Source: Methanofastidiosum sp. (GTDB lineage: Archaea > Methanobacteriota_B > Thermococci > Methanofastidiosales > Methanofastidiosaceae). Taken from it: a DNA stretch of 64,000 nucleotides. Positions 52,777 through 63,500 of the stretch are shown here, piece after piece. The DNA lies in assembly GCA_035362715.1 (NCBI GenBank), contig DAOSDU010000002.1, forward strand, positions 62,001 through 126,000, in the 5' to 3' direction. The notes under the pieces were generated by a model, which worked only from the letters and a program-made list of their open reading frames with translations, ran no database searches and was not told the DNA's origin. The translations under genes and the position numbers were made by a program. Within the stretch, counting starts at the first letter, position 1; every line of letters begins with the position of its first letter.

Positions 52777-54360
52777 TACTTTTTTTATTCCGCCTATTCC
52801 CTTTGATTTCGCTTCCCTGAAAATAAACTTGTCACCCTCGCTAAGATAATAACTATTATATTTAAATTTCATTTTTATTAAAGCCCTGTCTCCTGTAGAC
52901 AGATACTCCTGATTGTAAATCTTTTCAAAAGTGACTGTTTCAGATACCGTCTCAAGATGTATTATCGGCTCGTAACCTTCTTTTATCCTTGTTGGGTGAT
53001 TTAGTATGAACACTTCGGCTAAGAACTCTCTCACAGATTTACTTTCGCCGTTTTCATCCTTTATTACCATCCCTCTTTTTATGAGGTCGGCATCTACACC
53101 TTTAATAGCTATGCCAAGGATGTCACCGACTTCACCCTTAGCTTGAACAAGATGGTGCTGTTTTATTGACTGGCATGACACCGTTTCATATCTATCGTTT
53201 ATTGGCCCTAAAAGAAGCTCCTGGCCTTTTTTCACAATGCCTTGCTTGACCCTTCCACTAACAACAGTTCCTGCACCTCTAACTTTGTAAACTTTATCAA
53301 TGTACATCAAAAACGGTTTTTTGTAGAGCTCATCATTTGTTTTTTCTGGGAGATTCAAAAATAGTTCATTTAGTATATCAAGACCTTCTAAGGTAATTGA
53401 AGAAGCTTTTATTATGGGGATCAAAAATCTTTCGGATACCTTCTTTGAAATATTCTGCGCAGTTTCTTTGTCCTTAACAGTAAGGGGAACTTTCCCAACT
53501 CTTCTCAAAAGTGCCGAGACATCTGATATAACTTGTTTTGCATCTTCATAGGAAACTTTGTCTATCTTTGTTATTACTATGATAAGAGGGATATCCATTG
53601 CGAGAGCAATTCCAAGGTGCTCCTTTGTTATTGGTGTTACTCCGTCATCTGATGCAACTATCAAAAGCACATAATCTACCCTCTGCCCGAGGATCCCTCT
53701 GACAGTAGTCCTAAGCCATGGTGCATGACCTGGGCAATCAACAAATGAAATAATCTTTGTTGACCTATCAATTAGGTCGGCCACTTCTTTTTTGTTAAGG
53801 GGATTTTTTAGGTATATTCTTTCATCGCCTTTAAATCCAAACACAGAATGTGTGATCTCAGCAGTCAACCCTCTTTCTATTTCATGCGGGAGAAAATCAA
53901 GAAATATTCTGGTCTTTCCAACGCCATCATCTTCCATGCCTGTAAGTAGAGTACCGATGAGTGTCGATTTTCCATGATCGACATGGCCGATAGTGCCTAT
54001 AGTGATGTGCTCTTTTATGCCTTTTTCAGAATTTGCTTCTTCAATTGTGACCCTCGCATAAAAGCCATTTTCATTATATCTTTCTATGTCAGTTATCTTA
54101 GCACCTATTCCCTCGGCAAGTCGCTTTATAACGTCAAGTGTTTTTTCAAACTCTTCTTGAGATTGACAGACAACATCACCATCATCTGATACACCTATTA
54201 TATAGTAGGCCTTTCCACCGCCTGTTTTTAATCTGTACTTCATCTGGGCGGACAACCTCTCCCTTCTGTCCTTTAAGAGGTGCTCATCTCCTAGCGCTGA
54301 CTTGAACTCTATGTTCTTTCTCTCACCTTTTTCAAGGACCTGGTGTATACTCTCCTTCAT
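52771..54360 (-). CDS. GTPBP1-type translational GTPase
   Basis: The 529-residue protein has an N-terminal Schlafen/AlbA_2-like part (about 1-105, KNIEFKSALGDE, YYIIGVSDDG) and a GTPase domain with G1 GHVDHGKST, G3 DCPGHAPW and G4 ITKID, followed by EF-Tu-like domains 2 and 3 (GAGTVVSGRVKQG). This order is that of archaeal GTPBP1 relatives, which are linked to translation or RNA surveillance. It is single. Confidence 0.88.
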   Translation of the reverse strand: MKESIHQVLEKGERKNIEFKSALGDEHLLKDRRERLSAQMKYRLKTGGGKAYYIIGVSDDGDVVCQSQEEFEKTLDVIKRLAEGIGAKITDIERYNENGFYARVTIEEANSEKGIKEHITIGTIGHVDHGKSTLIGTLLTGMEDDGVGKTRIFLDFLPHEIERGLTAEITHSVFGFKGDERIYLKNPLNKKEVADLIDRSTKIISFVDCPGHAPWLRTTVRGILGQRVDYVLLIVASDDGVTPITKEHLGIALAMDIPLIIVITKIDKVSYEDAKQVISDVSALLRRVGKVPLTVKDKETAQNISKKVSERFLIPIIKASSITLEGLDILNELFLNLPEKTNDELYKKPFLMYIDKVYKVRGAGTVVSGRVKQGIVKKGQELLLGPINDRYETVSCQSIKQHHLVQAKGEVGDILGIAIKGVDADLIKRGMVIKDENGESKSVREFLAEVFILNHPTRIKEGYEPIIHLETVSETVTFEKIYNQEYLSTGDRALIKMKFKYNSYYLSEGDKFIFREAKSKGIGGIKKVL

Positions 54361-54516
54361 TCGAAAGTATTACCTGAAAATACCATAAAAAGGTAACTAC
54401 TATTAAAAAATGAAAATCGGTAAGCAATATTTAGAAATATACATTTTTTCATAGAAAACCTTTAAATAGTAAAATTTATAAGTTATAATGTATATTAGCA
54501 TTAATGAGATGATAGA

Positions 54517-55716
54517 ATGGTTGGCAATGATTATGATGACCTCAAAATGGAGTATGTCAAGCTTAAGCAACAACTTGATACCTTCATGCAGATCATGCCT
54601 CGAATGGGATACAGTGGCGCTCCGGTAGAATCAAAGGAGATTGTCACAAAGCTCGACGAGATAAAAGAAATATTAAGTGCGGCGGCAGTTGAGGAAGGAG
54701 GGGTCTATGAAGACCCCATTGTCGGAAAACTTGAGAAGCTGATAAATCTCTTGGAATCAAGCATGGTGGTCGAAGGTGCAGAAGGCGAAGAGGACAAATT
54801 GATGGACTCGCTATCAAAAGTTGCCACAACAATGGAGCAGGTAGCTGAGTCAATCAGGATGAACACAGAAAAGCTTCAGGAGATGGAGAAAACCTTTAAG
54901 ACGATGGGTCAGACTTATTCAACAAAACAGGAGCCACTAAAAAAGATGCAATATGAACCGGAAGAGCGGTTTGAGAGAAAGATAACAGAGGAGAAAAAAG
55001 AGCCTTCAAGCAGGGAGAAGCATGAAGCCCTGATTGATGAAACGCTAGGTGAATTTTCTGAAAGTGAATTCCTAAGAAAGGTAAACCAAGTACTTCCTGA
55101 AGAAAGGATAGAAACCATTTTTTCAAAAAAGGGTATGGAACCTAAAATGGAAACAGGGCTAATAGACGACGAGCCCTCTATGGAAGATATCTTAAGGGAG
55201 GCCCAGGAACTTGGAATTGATACAAAAGAGCTTATGAAGGATATAAAGGGAGGTAGCACAAAAACAAAATCCTCAGGATCTATATTTGCTCCCATAACTC
55301 TTTACATTCTTGGTATATTTTGGTTGGTATTTGCCGTACTATTTTTGTTCAATAATATGGGGATGCTCCCAACAAACAATCCAATTTCTTCGGTATTCAA
55401 TATTTTGAGAACTGGGTTTATGGGTTTAATATTCTATATAGTAATGATGGTTACAGGTATACCGCCCATACTATTTGGAATGAAAGCAAGAACACCTTCA
55501 GGTTCAAAGGGAAGCGATAATGGTGTATTCTATGTAGTAGGTGCACTGTGGCTTGTTTCAGGAATACTGTTCCTAGTTTTCAAAGGGCTTCAAGGGCTTC
55601 CTTTACCAGACCTTGGTATAACTCTTGATCTAGGACTTTCACTGATACTAATATTCTCTTCTGCCCTTGCAATAGTTATGGGGACAGAGTTTTCAAGAAA
55701 GAAGATAGTGATATGA
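54517..55716 (+). CDS. Coiled-coil membrane protein, four C-terminal spans
   Basis: The 399-residue protein has a long charged helical region (about 1-255, EEKKEPSSREKHEALIDE and similar) that can form coiled coils, then four hydrophobic spans (about 265-290, 307-327, 340-360, 370-390). No known domain was recognised. The ATG has a weak ribosome site and a TATA-like TTTAAATAG near 54463-54471. It may anchor the surface-protein genes that follow, but that is guesswork. Confidence 0.6.
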   Translation: MVGNDYDDLKMEYVKLKQQLDTFMQIMPRMGYSGAPVESKEIVTKLDEIKEILSAAAVEEGGVYEDPIVGKLEKLINLLESSMVVEGAEGEEDKLMDSLSKVATTMEQVAESIRMNTEKLQEMEKTFKTMGQTYSTKQEPLKKMQYEPEERFERKITEEKKEPSSREKHEALIDETLGEFSESEFLRKVNQVLPEERIETIFSKKGMEPKMETGLIDDEPSMEDILREAQELGIDTKELMKDIKGGSTKTKSSGSIFAPITLYILGIFWLVFAVLFLFNNMGMLPTNNPISSVFNILRTGFMGLIFYIVMMVTGIPPILFGMKARTPSGSKGSDNGVFYVVGALWLVSGILFLVFKGLQGLPLPDLGITLDLGLSLILIFSSALAIVMGTEFSRKKIVI

Positions 55717-55794
55717 TCTTTGAGATATTCGCAAATCAAAGGATAACTATTAAATAATCTTTTATTATTTTTATTATATACTCAAGGTATTCCT

Positions 55795-58700
55795 ATGAGT
55801 TTTAAGCTAATAAGAAAAAGAGGGCCAGTATCAAAAAAAGCCCAAGTAGAAGTAATTACAGTAATGTTAATTCTAGCTATTACAGTCGCAGCTGTTTTTG
55901 CCGCATACCGTTTTGCTGGACCCCAAATTGAAAGGTCAAGAGATGTGTCAAGGATTACTTCAATGCAGAATGCTCTTTTAGAACTTGATAAAAAGATTAG
56001 AGAAGTCAGATTTGAAGGAGAAGGAGCTCAGCGTTATATTGACATTAATTTTGACAAGGGAAACATCAGCGTTGACCAGAACGATGATACAGTTTGGTTT
56101 TATATGGACGCACCTGGAATTGAAATTGCTCCCCAACAAATGGGAATGGATACTTATTTTAATGGAAGAAGTATTAATATTAAACTTCAATACGGTGGAG
56201 AAATAGATATTCTCTCTCGATTTGAAGTGTTGAACTTTGGACAGTATAGAATTTATATAAAGAATGAAGGTGCAAATGATGTCCTTCTAAGTCTTTCTCC
56301 AGAAATTCCTGTAACTGGGGATACTTGGACTTTGCAGGGATATGTTTATGATAATACCGAAGGTCAAACAACAGAGAGCAACCCTATAATGAATACTACA
56401 GGTGATACTATTGACCCGCCTCTTGCTAATGCCGAAATTGTTTTTATTAATGATAAGCTTGAGACAATTGCTATTACAAGAACTAGTTCTCAAGGGAGAT
56501 ATGCAGTAAAACTTCCTAAATCTGACGGTCCCAACGATTTGAAATTGTATGTCTGTGTCAATTTATCTTCTTATGTGATGAAGGAAATTGAAGTTGATAA
56601 GTATGTAAATACTAATCAATATGAAAAAGGTTTTATCCTAAATTCTGGGCCGTGGGAAGTAAATATGTATGATCTCATTGCAACTCCAAAAAATGATTTT
56701 GAAATTTATTATGACGATAACGACTTCTTTAACATCCCTATGTACAAATTAACAAAACAGGACATATTTGAATCAGTACCAATTGCAGTAATTCTATATA
56801 CAGGTGGAACAATTTCTGGAGAGGATTATCGGTTAAATAATGATTTAGACTATCTTCTTTATGATGTAATGGATGCTTTCGATAGTTCGTCTACAAGTAA
56901 CTATCACTGTAGTTATTTTGTTGTATATGGGGGTTTTGATGAAAATACATATCCAAATGGCCTCGGACTACAAAATAGTGATGGAAGTCCAATAAATTAT
57001 ATAGATACAGGAAACAATGTTAGGATTTACCCCATCTCTTGGCTCTTAGATCCTACCAAAAGAAAAAGCCCTTCTGATTACAGTCCATTGGATTCAACTA
57101 AATTTAGAGATATAGCAATGATCGACGGTAACCCAGATATATTAAATTATAGGGACTTTTCGCTTATAGTTGTAAGCTCAGGTGCAACCAATGATTCCAA
57201 CTTATTGCCAAAACTTAATGCTTATAGGGGCGATTTGTCAAATTTCTTGGCCCTTAACAGATTATCTTTCAAGGGAGTAGATTATTCTAGGGGCCTTATC
57301 ACTTTTGGTCAATTTTCTATTGTTGATGGAGTTGATCCAGATAGTCTGAACTATTTCCCTTATCCTTCTCTTGTAAATGACCTTACTCCCCCAAGGGTAA
57401 CAAATGTTAACATTGTTCCAGATGGTCAGAGTGTAGGCGCTCCATTAGTTCAACATCCGTATGTATGGATTAATGGTGATGGGGGAAAGGTAAATCTATA
57501 TTCCAATATAAAAGATACGAGTAGTATTATCCATGCCGGAGCTAATGTTAAAAAAGACGATGATATCGTTGCAGGAACATTTTTGTTTGATGATGGACGT
57601 GCACCGGATAGGATTTCAGGGGATAGTACTTATTCAGCAGAGTTGATACTTCAGGGGGGCTTATCAGAAGGAATTTATCAAGTTTCAGTTGAATCAACTG
57701 ATGAATATGGGAATGTTTTTAATCCTTCTGATACACTCTCAACATATCAATTTGAACTGAAAATAGATACTTCTCCGGCAAATTCTTCGCTATTGACATC
57801 TTCAATACTATCTCCAACAACAAGTCCTTATACTAAACTGACTTATTCAGTTTCAGATGATTCAAGCGGAATTGATAGGTCAACTTATAACGATCAAGTC
57901 TTGAGCTATGAAGGCAATCCGTTGAGAAACGATCCTCACTCTTATTATCATTATTTAACTTTATCCGATTATTCATTTAATTATTCTGTAATAACATATG
58001 ATAAAGCTCAAAACCCATCTCCACCTCTAAATATTGTAATAATAAAGGATACATCTCCACCAGATATTTCCGATCAATATATCCCTCAAGGAACAATAAC
58101 TACTGGCACTCCTGAGATTAGGGTAGATTATAATGATGATGGCGCAGGAATACGCGGATCTAGATTGTATCTTGATGGGGTCAATACCAATGCAAATGTT
58201 TCTGGAAGTAGTATGATTTCGTATACCCCTCTATCTGATGAAGCCAATGGTAGCCACACAGCTTCAGTGTATATTGAAGATGATCTGGGCAACTTTTTAG
58301 TTTTTCCTTGGAGTTTTGATATTAAAATGCCTGGACCAAATTTGAATATTAATGACCCTCAACCATTTTTGACATTTACAAATAATCCTTCAAAAACAAT
58401 TTCAGGAACTACATCGACAGATAGAACTATATATCTTGATATAAATGGTAGCCCTGTATTTTCAACAGCTGGTCCAAATTTTAATTTTGTAGGGGTAAGT
58501 TTAGATAATGGATTAAATATAATCGAATTGAAAGCTGATGGTTTTCCTGATGGAGACGAAAATAATACGGTTGTAACTAGGTGGTTAGTTCTTGATAATA
58601 CACCTCCTTCAATTAGTATACTTGATCCTACCATAGGAAATCCTCAAAATGTAAAAACCGGAGGTAAAGCATATGTCACCTTTACATATACTGAAAAATA

Positions 58701-60576
58701 TCCAGCTTCATACACAATCAAATTATTAAATGGCGGAACTTTTTTGGGGCAAACTTCAACTGCCATAAAAGATCCAAACGTTGATTCTGTTCAAGCGGGG
58801 GGAACTCATATAATAATGGGTATAATTGATATACCAAATACAGTTTCCGATGGGCTTTACGATATTGAGATAATAATGACAGATTTGGCAGGAAATGTAA
58901 GTCTTGCGGCAACAGCAAATGATATAATCCGGGTTAAAAATTCTGGGCCTTCCATATCGAATCCATCCCCTGCAAATAATGCACCAGCACTTCCTACGGA
59001 CCCTATTTCAGTAACAATAACAGATGAATATGCCGGAGTTGATAGAAACTCAATTAGGATGTTTATATTAGGACAATCTAATGATAATGTGAGTGTTATT
59101 AATCTAGACGTAACTGATAATCTTGTTATTGGTGCAACTATGGATGGGTATGGGTATACAGTAACGTATCAACCGACATGGGCTTGGGAGAATACTAAAA
59201 AAATTAATGTTTCAGTCGAGGCATCTGATAAACTTGGGAATAAAACTTCTGACAGTTGGTATTATATCACAAGTTCACAAGTGCCAGATATAAATAATTT
59301 GTCTTTAGATAATAGAGCCGCAGAAAAAGATGAAAATGGAGATCCTTATATTGTAAGATTAAGCTTCGATGTAACTCAATGTTCAGACAATCCTGATACA
59401 TATGACGCAATAAAAGAAATAAATATCTCTATAGGAAAACTTGGATATATTAAATATGTATCCGACGGAGTTGCAGGAAAGTCAAAGCTTGTAAGAACAG
59501 ATGATTCTTTAGCAGGTGACCCACCTTCTATCACAGTTGATCATATAGTTGGTGGATGCACAGGGAGTAACTTATTTACGTATAACTTTAAAAACTTGAA
59601 TCAAGTAACTTTCACAGTCCCTGAATATGCAGGAGACCTTAATAATAAAGTATTTATTACTGCAGTAAATAGTGAAGATTGGCAATCTACTTATGAAACG
59701 TATCTAATAACTTCAAAACAAAAATATGTTTCTTCACCAAATACATACTATTATGGGAAATACTCGTGGCTTCCAACATTCCAAGGACAAGATTTGTCTA
59801 TCGGAAGGGTATCAAACGAACCAGTTGGATTGAACTATAAGATTTACGGGCAAGTGAATGATGCACATAGAAATATTCCTGTAATGTACACAGCATGGCA
59901 AAAAATAAAACATGGTAACACTATCGAAATGGATCAGTGGTCAGGTGGCCTTTACATAGACAAGGACGATAATAGAATTGAATGGGACCACGGAAGAATT
60001 CCTAGTGTATTTAAGTTTGATATTGAAGGTCGACCTGGGTCTGTATGGCCACCAGGAAAGCCATTTCAACAGAATACTTGGCTTACCCTAGACATGAATC
60101 TTGGACTATCTAATCGACAATATAACTTACAGAAATCTTCTTTAGAAAGCCCAATTGTAAATAGAATGTACAATGAATTTGCAATGTGCACTCATAATTA
60201 TTTTGATATAACTGATACTGGGTGGACAAATAATAATGTCATAATCAGTCTAAAAACTTTTGAGAAGATATATCAAGAGAAGGGAGATCCATTAACAGTA
60301 CCGATATCATCTAACAAGACATACTCTGGAGGAACTATTTTCGCGCCTCAAGCAGCAGGAGGTCCTGTCCTTTTAGTAAAAGAGCGAAGAAATATCTTTA
60401 ATAGTCTTGAATCTACAATTGTAGTCACAACTTTGGACTTAGATAGGTATAAAAATAATAGAAATGCTACATACGGTAAAAATATGCATCCAAATGAAGT
60501 TTATTCTGGCGATGCAAGAAGATTACAACAGAATATTATTGTATATGCATGCGGCCATGAGTTATTAATTGATTGA
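55795..60576 (+). CDS. Giant pilin-like surface protein with Ig-like repeats
   Basis: The 1593-residue protein starts with a type III/IV pilin-like signal: basic RKRGPVSKKAQ followed by VEVITVMLILAITVAAVF. After a short stem come large extracellular regions with beta-sandwich repeats; at least two related blocks (about 510-640 and 700-870) have DTSPPDIS and DNTPPSIS style starts typical of Ig-like domains. FlaK-type peptidase (14966-15700) could process it. It has no C-terminal anchor that I can see, so the N-terminal helix probably holds it. The next gene is similar at its N-terminus. Confidence 0.8.
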   Translation: MSFKLIRKRGPVSKKAQVEVITVMLILAITVAAVFAAYRFAGPQIERSRDVSRITSMQNALLELDKKIREVRFEGEGAQRYIDINFDKGNISVDQNDDTVWFYMDAPGIEIAPQQMGMDTYFNGRSINIKLQYGGEIDILSRFEVLNFGQYRIYIKNEGANDVLLSLSPEIPVTGDTWTLQGYVYDNTEGQTTESNPIMNTTGDTIDPPLANAEIVFINDKLETIAITRTSSQGRYAVKLPKSDGPNDLKLYVCVNLSSYVMKEIEVDKYVNTNQYEKGFILNSGPWEVNMYDLIATPKNDFEIYYDDNDFFNIPMYKLTKQDIFESVPIAVILYTGGTISGEDYRLNNDLDYLLYDVMDAFDSSSTSNYHCSYFVVYGGFDENTYPNGLGLQNSDGSPINYIDTGNNVRIYPISWLLDPTKRKSPSDYSPLDSTKFRDIAMIDGNPDILNYRDFSLIVVSSGATNDSNLLPKLNAYRGDLSNFLALNRLSFKGVDYSRGLITFGQFSIVDGVDPDSLNYFPYPSLVNDLTPPRVTNVNIVPDGQSVGAPLVQHPYVWINGDGGKVNLYSNIKDTSSIIHAGANVKKDDDIVAGTFLFDDGRAPDRISGDSTYSAELILQGGLSEGIYQVSVESTDEYGNVFNPSDTLSTYQFELKIDTSPANSSLLTSSILSPTTSPYTKLTYSVSDDSSGIDRSTYNDQVLSYEGNPLRNDPHSYYHYLTLSDYSFNYSVITYDKAQNPSPPLNIVIIKDTSPPDISDQYIPQGTITTGTPEIRVDYNDDGAGIRGSRLYLDGVNTNANVSGSSMISYTPLSDEANGSHTASVYIEDDLGNFLVFPWSFDIKMPGPNLNINDPQPFLTFTNNPSKTISGTTSTDRTIYLDINGSPVFSTAGPNFNFVGVSLDNGLNIIELKADGFPDGDENNTVVTRWLVLDNTPPSISILDPTIGNPQNVKTGGKAYVTFTYTEKYPASYTIKLLNGGTFLGQTSTAIKDPNVDSVQAGGTHIIMGIIDIPNTVSDGLYDIEIIMTDLAGNVSLAATANDIIRVKNSGPSISNPSPANNAPALPTDPISVTITDEYAGVDRNSIRMFILGQSNDNVSVINLDVTDNLVIGATMDGYGYTVTYQPTWAWENTKKINVSVEASDKLGNKTSDSWYYITSSQVPDINNLSLDNRAAEKDENGDPYIVRLSFDVTQCSDNPDTYDAIKEINISIGKLGYIKYVSDGVAGKSKLVRTDDSLAGDPPSITVDHIVGGCTGSNLFTYNFKNLNQVTFTVPEYAGDLNNKVFITAVNSEDWQSTYETYLITSKQKYVSSPNTYYYGKYSWLPTFQGQDLSIGRVSNEPVGLNYKIYGQVNDAHRNIPVMYTAWQKIKHGNTIEMDQWSGGLYIDKDDNRIEWDHGRIPSVFKFDIEGRPGSVWPPGKPFQQNTWLTLDMNLGLSNRQYNLQKSSLESPIVNRMYNEFAMCTHNYFDITDTGWTNNNVIISLKTFEKIYQEKGDPLTVPISSNKTYSGGTIFAPQAAGGPVLLVKERRNIFNSLESTIVVTTLDLDRYKNNRNATYGKNMHPNEVYSGDARRLQQNIIVYACGHELLID

Positions 60577-60585
60577 GATGTGCAC

Positions 60586-63500
60586 ATGAAAAAAAGATGT
60601 ATATTCAATAATAATTTTATTAACTCTAAAAAATCCCAAATGCATGTAGTCATGGCCATAATGTTAATTGCCATATTGCTGGCAACTGTTGTATTCTTTT
60701 GGAGAACATCTGAAGATTTTTCTCAAAGTTATTCAGAAAGTATAGATGAAAAAAGTTTTCAAAATATAGCTACATATATAGAAAATACGGTAGCCCACAA
60801 CGAAATTGCTTGGATTGAAAGAACGCTTGTTCAAACAAATATGGTTATACCTTTAGCATATGATGGCCAAGAATATATTGGAGAAAACGAATTTTTTAGA
60901 ATTGAATATAATACTTCAAAACCCAATCTATTATCCTTGTCTTCAAAAGACATATTGGCAGAAATTAAAGACACAAAGAACGTATACTTAAATACAAGAT
61001 TTTATCTTGATGGCAGTTATAATATATACTCCAATCCAACAATTCCTGCATTAAAAGACAAAAATATAATAGGTGATTTCTTTTTATATAAGATTGAACC
61101 GATGGTATCAGGAAGAAGTCAGGAATACATAGTTCATTTGACCCCCACATTCAAATCTGCAGTAATTGGAGATGCAGGTCAACCACCTGAATCTCTGGCA
61201 AAGTCCTGTTTTCTTTTAGAATACCCTAAAAGTTATTGGAGCGAATACTATAATAGCGGGGAGAATACTTATTCAGTTTATCCTTCAAACTATTTTATAG
61301 TCAACACCAAAAAAAATGGGATTGATAATAGATACATTAATTATTATACTAATATTTTCATCCCTTCTAATTCTGATATGATTGAGTCATTGTCTGAAAG
61401 TCCTACTAAGGACATCTTAAATGACTATATAAAAAGTGGTGGTTCATTAATAATGCTTTCACAAAGTCCAACTTCAAAAAAGAAATATGATTTTCTTCCA
61501 ATCAACATTACATTCGACAAAGGTAAATATGATACCATTGGAGTTTCAAAACAACACAATATTACCCAGAACTTAGAACCTTATGAAATTGCGGGAAGTT
61601 ATTATTCTGCAAATGCAACAATACTCGATCCTTTTGTTGATGGGCCAGCAAATGAAATTTTATTGAGAGAGGTACCATATGCGCCATACCTCAATAACAA
61701 TCCTTCCCTTATTCTTTCAACTTGGGGAGCAGGCAAGGTAGTTACAACAACTGTTCCAATAGATATTCACTCTATTGTGGATAATACCTTTAGTGTGTGT
61801 CCATGGTGGGACCCTGGTGAACTTGGCAATCCGCCTGATTGGCATTTTAGAAAACTTGTGGCAGTTAATTCTACAACAATTACCCGAGTAAATGAGCCAG
61901 TTAAAATAATAATTGATCCGACTTTTGATATTAATAAACTTGCCAAAGAGGGTTTTTTAGACCTTGAGGATACTAGTATTAATTTTGACTCTATTCGGGT
62001 AGTTGAACTTATAGGTGCAGATCCAGTTAGGGGGATATGTGGAAATGCAATCGAGATATCTAGTCAAAGTTACCCATTTAGGCCTAACCTTGAGGAATCG
62101 GGTTACAGAGCTGTACCAAAAGAATTTCACGAGCATACCATTTTTTTTGAATTAGAAGATTCAAAAGATTTAAGATTAGAGATAGAAATTCCTGTTGGAG
62201 CTCAGCATAAAGATGAACCTTTTGGGTCACCTTACGATATTAATAATCGAGGAAGTGACACAGATTTTAATATTACTATAAATGATATACCTGTTAGGGA
62301 ATTATTGGAGCATTTGTCTCCTTTACCAGCATATCCAACAAATATCCCTGGATATTGGGACCCTTATGATGGTGTATCTAAAGGATATGCCAAATACAGT
62401 GTGGTCTTACCTCAAAAGTATTTCCATAAAGGTGAAAATAAAATAAGATTAAAAATGAGTGTTCCAGATAATCAAATTTATACGTGGTACCAGAATGTAA
62501 TTTTTAGGCTTTATGAAAGAAGGTATCCCAACGAAGATGTATTGTTTTGGCAAGAATATCCGCCATTCTATGTGTATTTCTCTTTAGGGGTATCAGAACA
62601 AACACAAGGCATCTCAGATTCTAATACTTCTCCTGGACAAATAAGATATTATTATATCTATTTTGATATAGAAAAAAATGGAGATAAACCAACACCAGAT
62701 TATAGGGAAAAACTTTCTTCACCGATACCAAAATGGTCACCTCAATTGGATAATCAGTATGCTTTCAAAAAACCCAAGTATAATGATAACTACGATATAG
62801 CGCTAGATAAATATCCTATTTTTATGAATGTTTCTTCCCCTTCAAGTGCTGATGTTGATAATAATGGTATTATAGATGTTCTAATCGGTTTAAGAGATGG
62901 AAATGTAACTGCAATAAAAGGTTCTGATGGCAGTATACTTTGGAAAAAACCTGTTGTTACAATAAATAATCCATCTAGATCTGGAAATACTTATTATAAT
63001 TATGCAGGAATAGCTGGATCTCCTACAATTGGAGATATTAATGGTGATAACGATTTTGAGATTGTTGTGGGTGGTGCAACAATACAAGCTACTTTTACTC
63101 GAAATAACAATAGAATGGAAATTGATACTTTACCTTCCACCGTTTCTATACTAAGGGGACAAGATGGATTGTTATTGTGGAGCTTGGAGATAGATGGAGC
63201 ATTAATGTCTTCACCAATTTTAGCAGATATTAATCAAGATGGATATAAAGATATTATACTTATTGATACAAAAATAGCCGATTTACGGTATAATGCAAAT
63301 ACTAAATCATTTACAAATAATCCTACAATTACAAGTACTCTATATGTTTTCAGCGGAAAAGAAATATTTAGTGGTATTAATCCACTTGATCCAAGATCAC
63401 TTTTGTTGAAACATTCGGTAACGGTAGCTAATCCTCCTTATGACGCACGTTTCTTTGGGAGAAATGTATCCGGGTCGCTTGAATTTATGATTCCTAACTC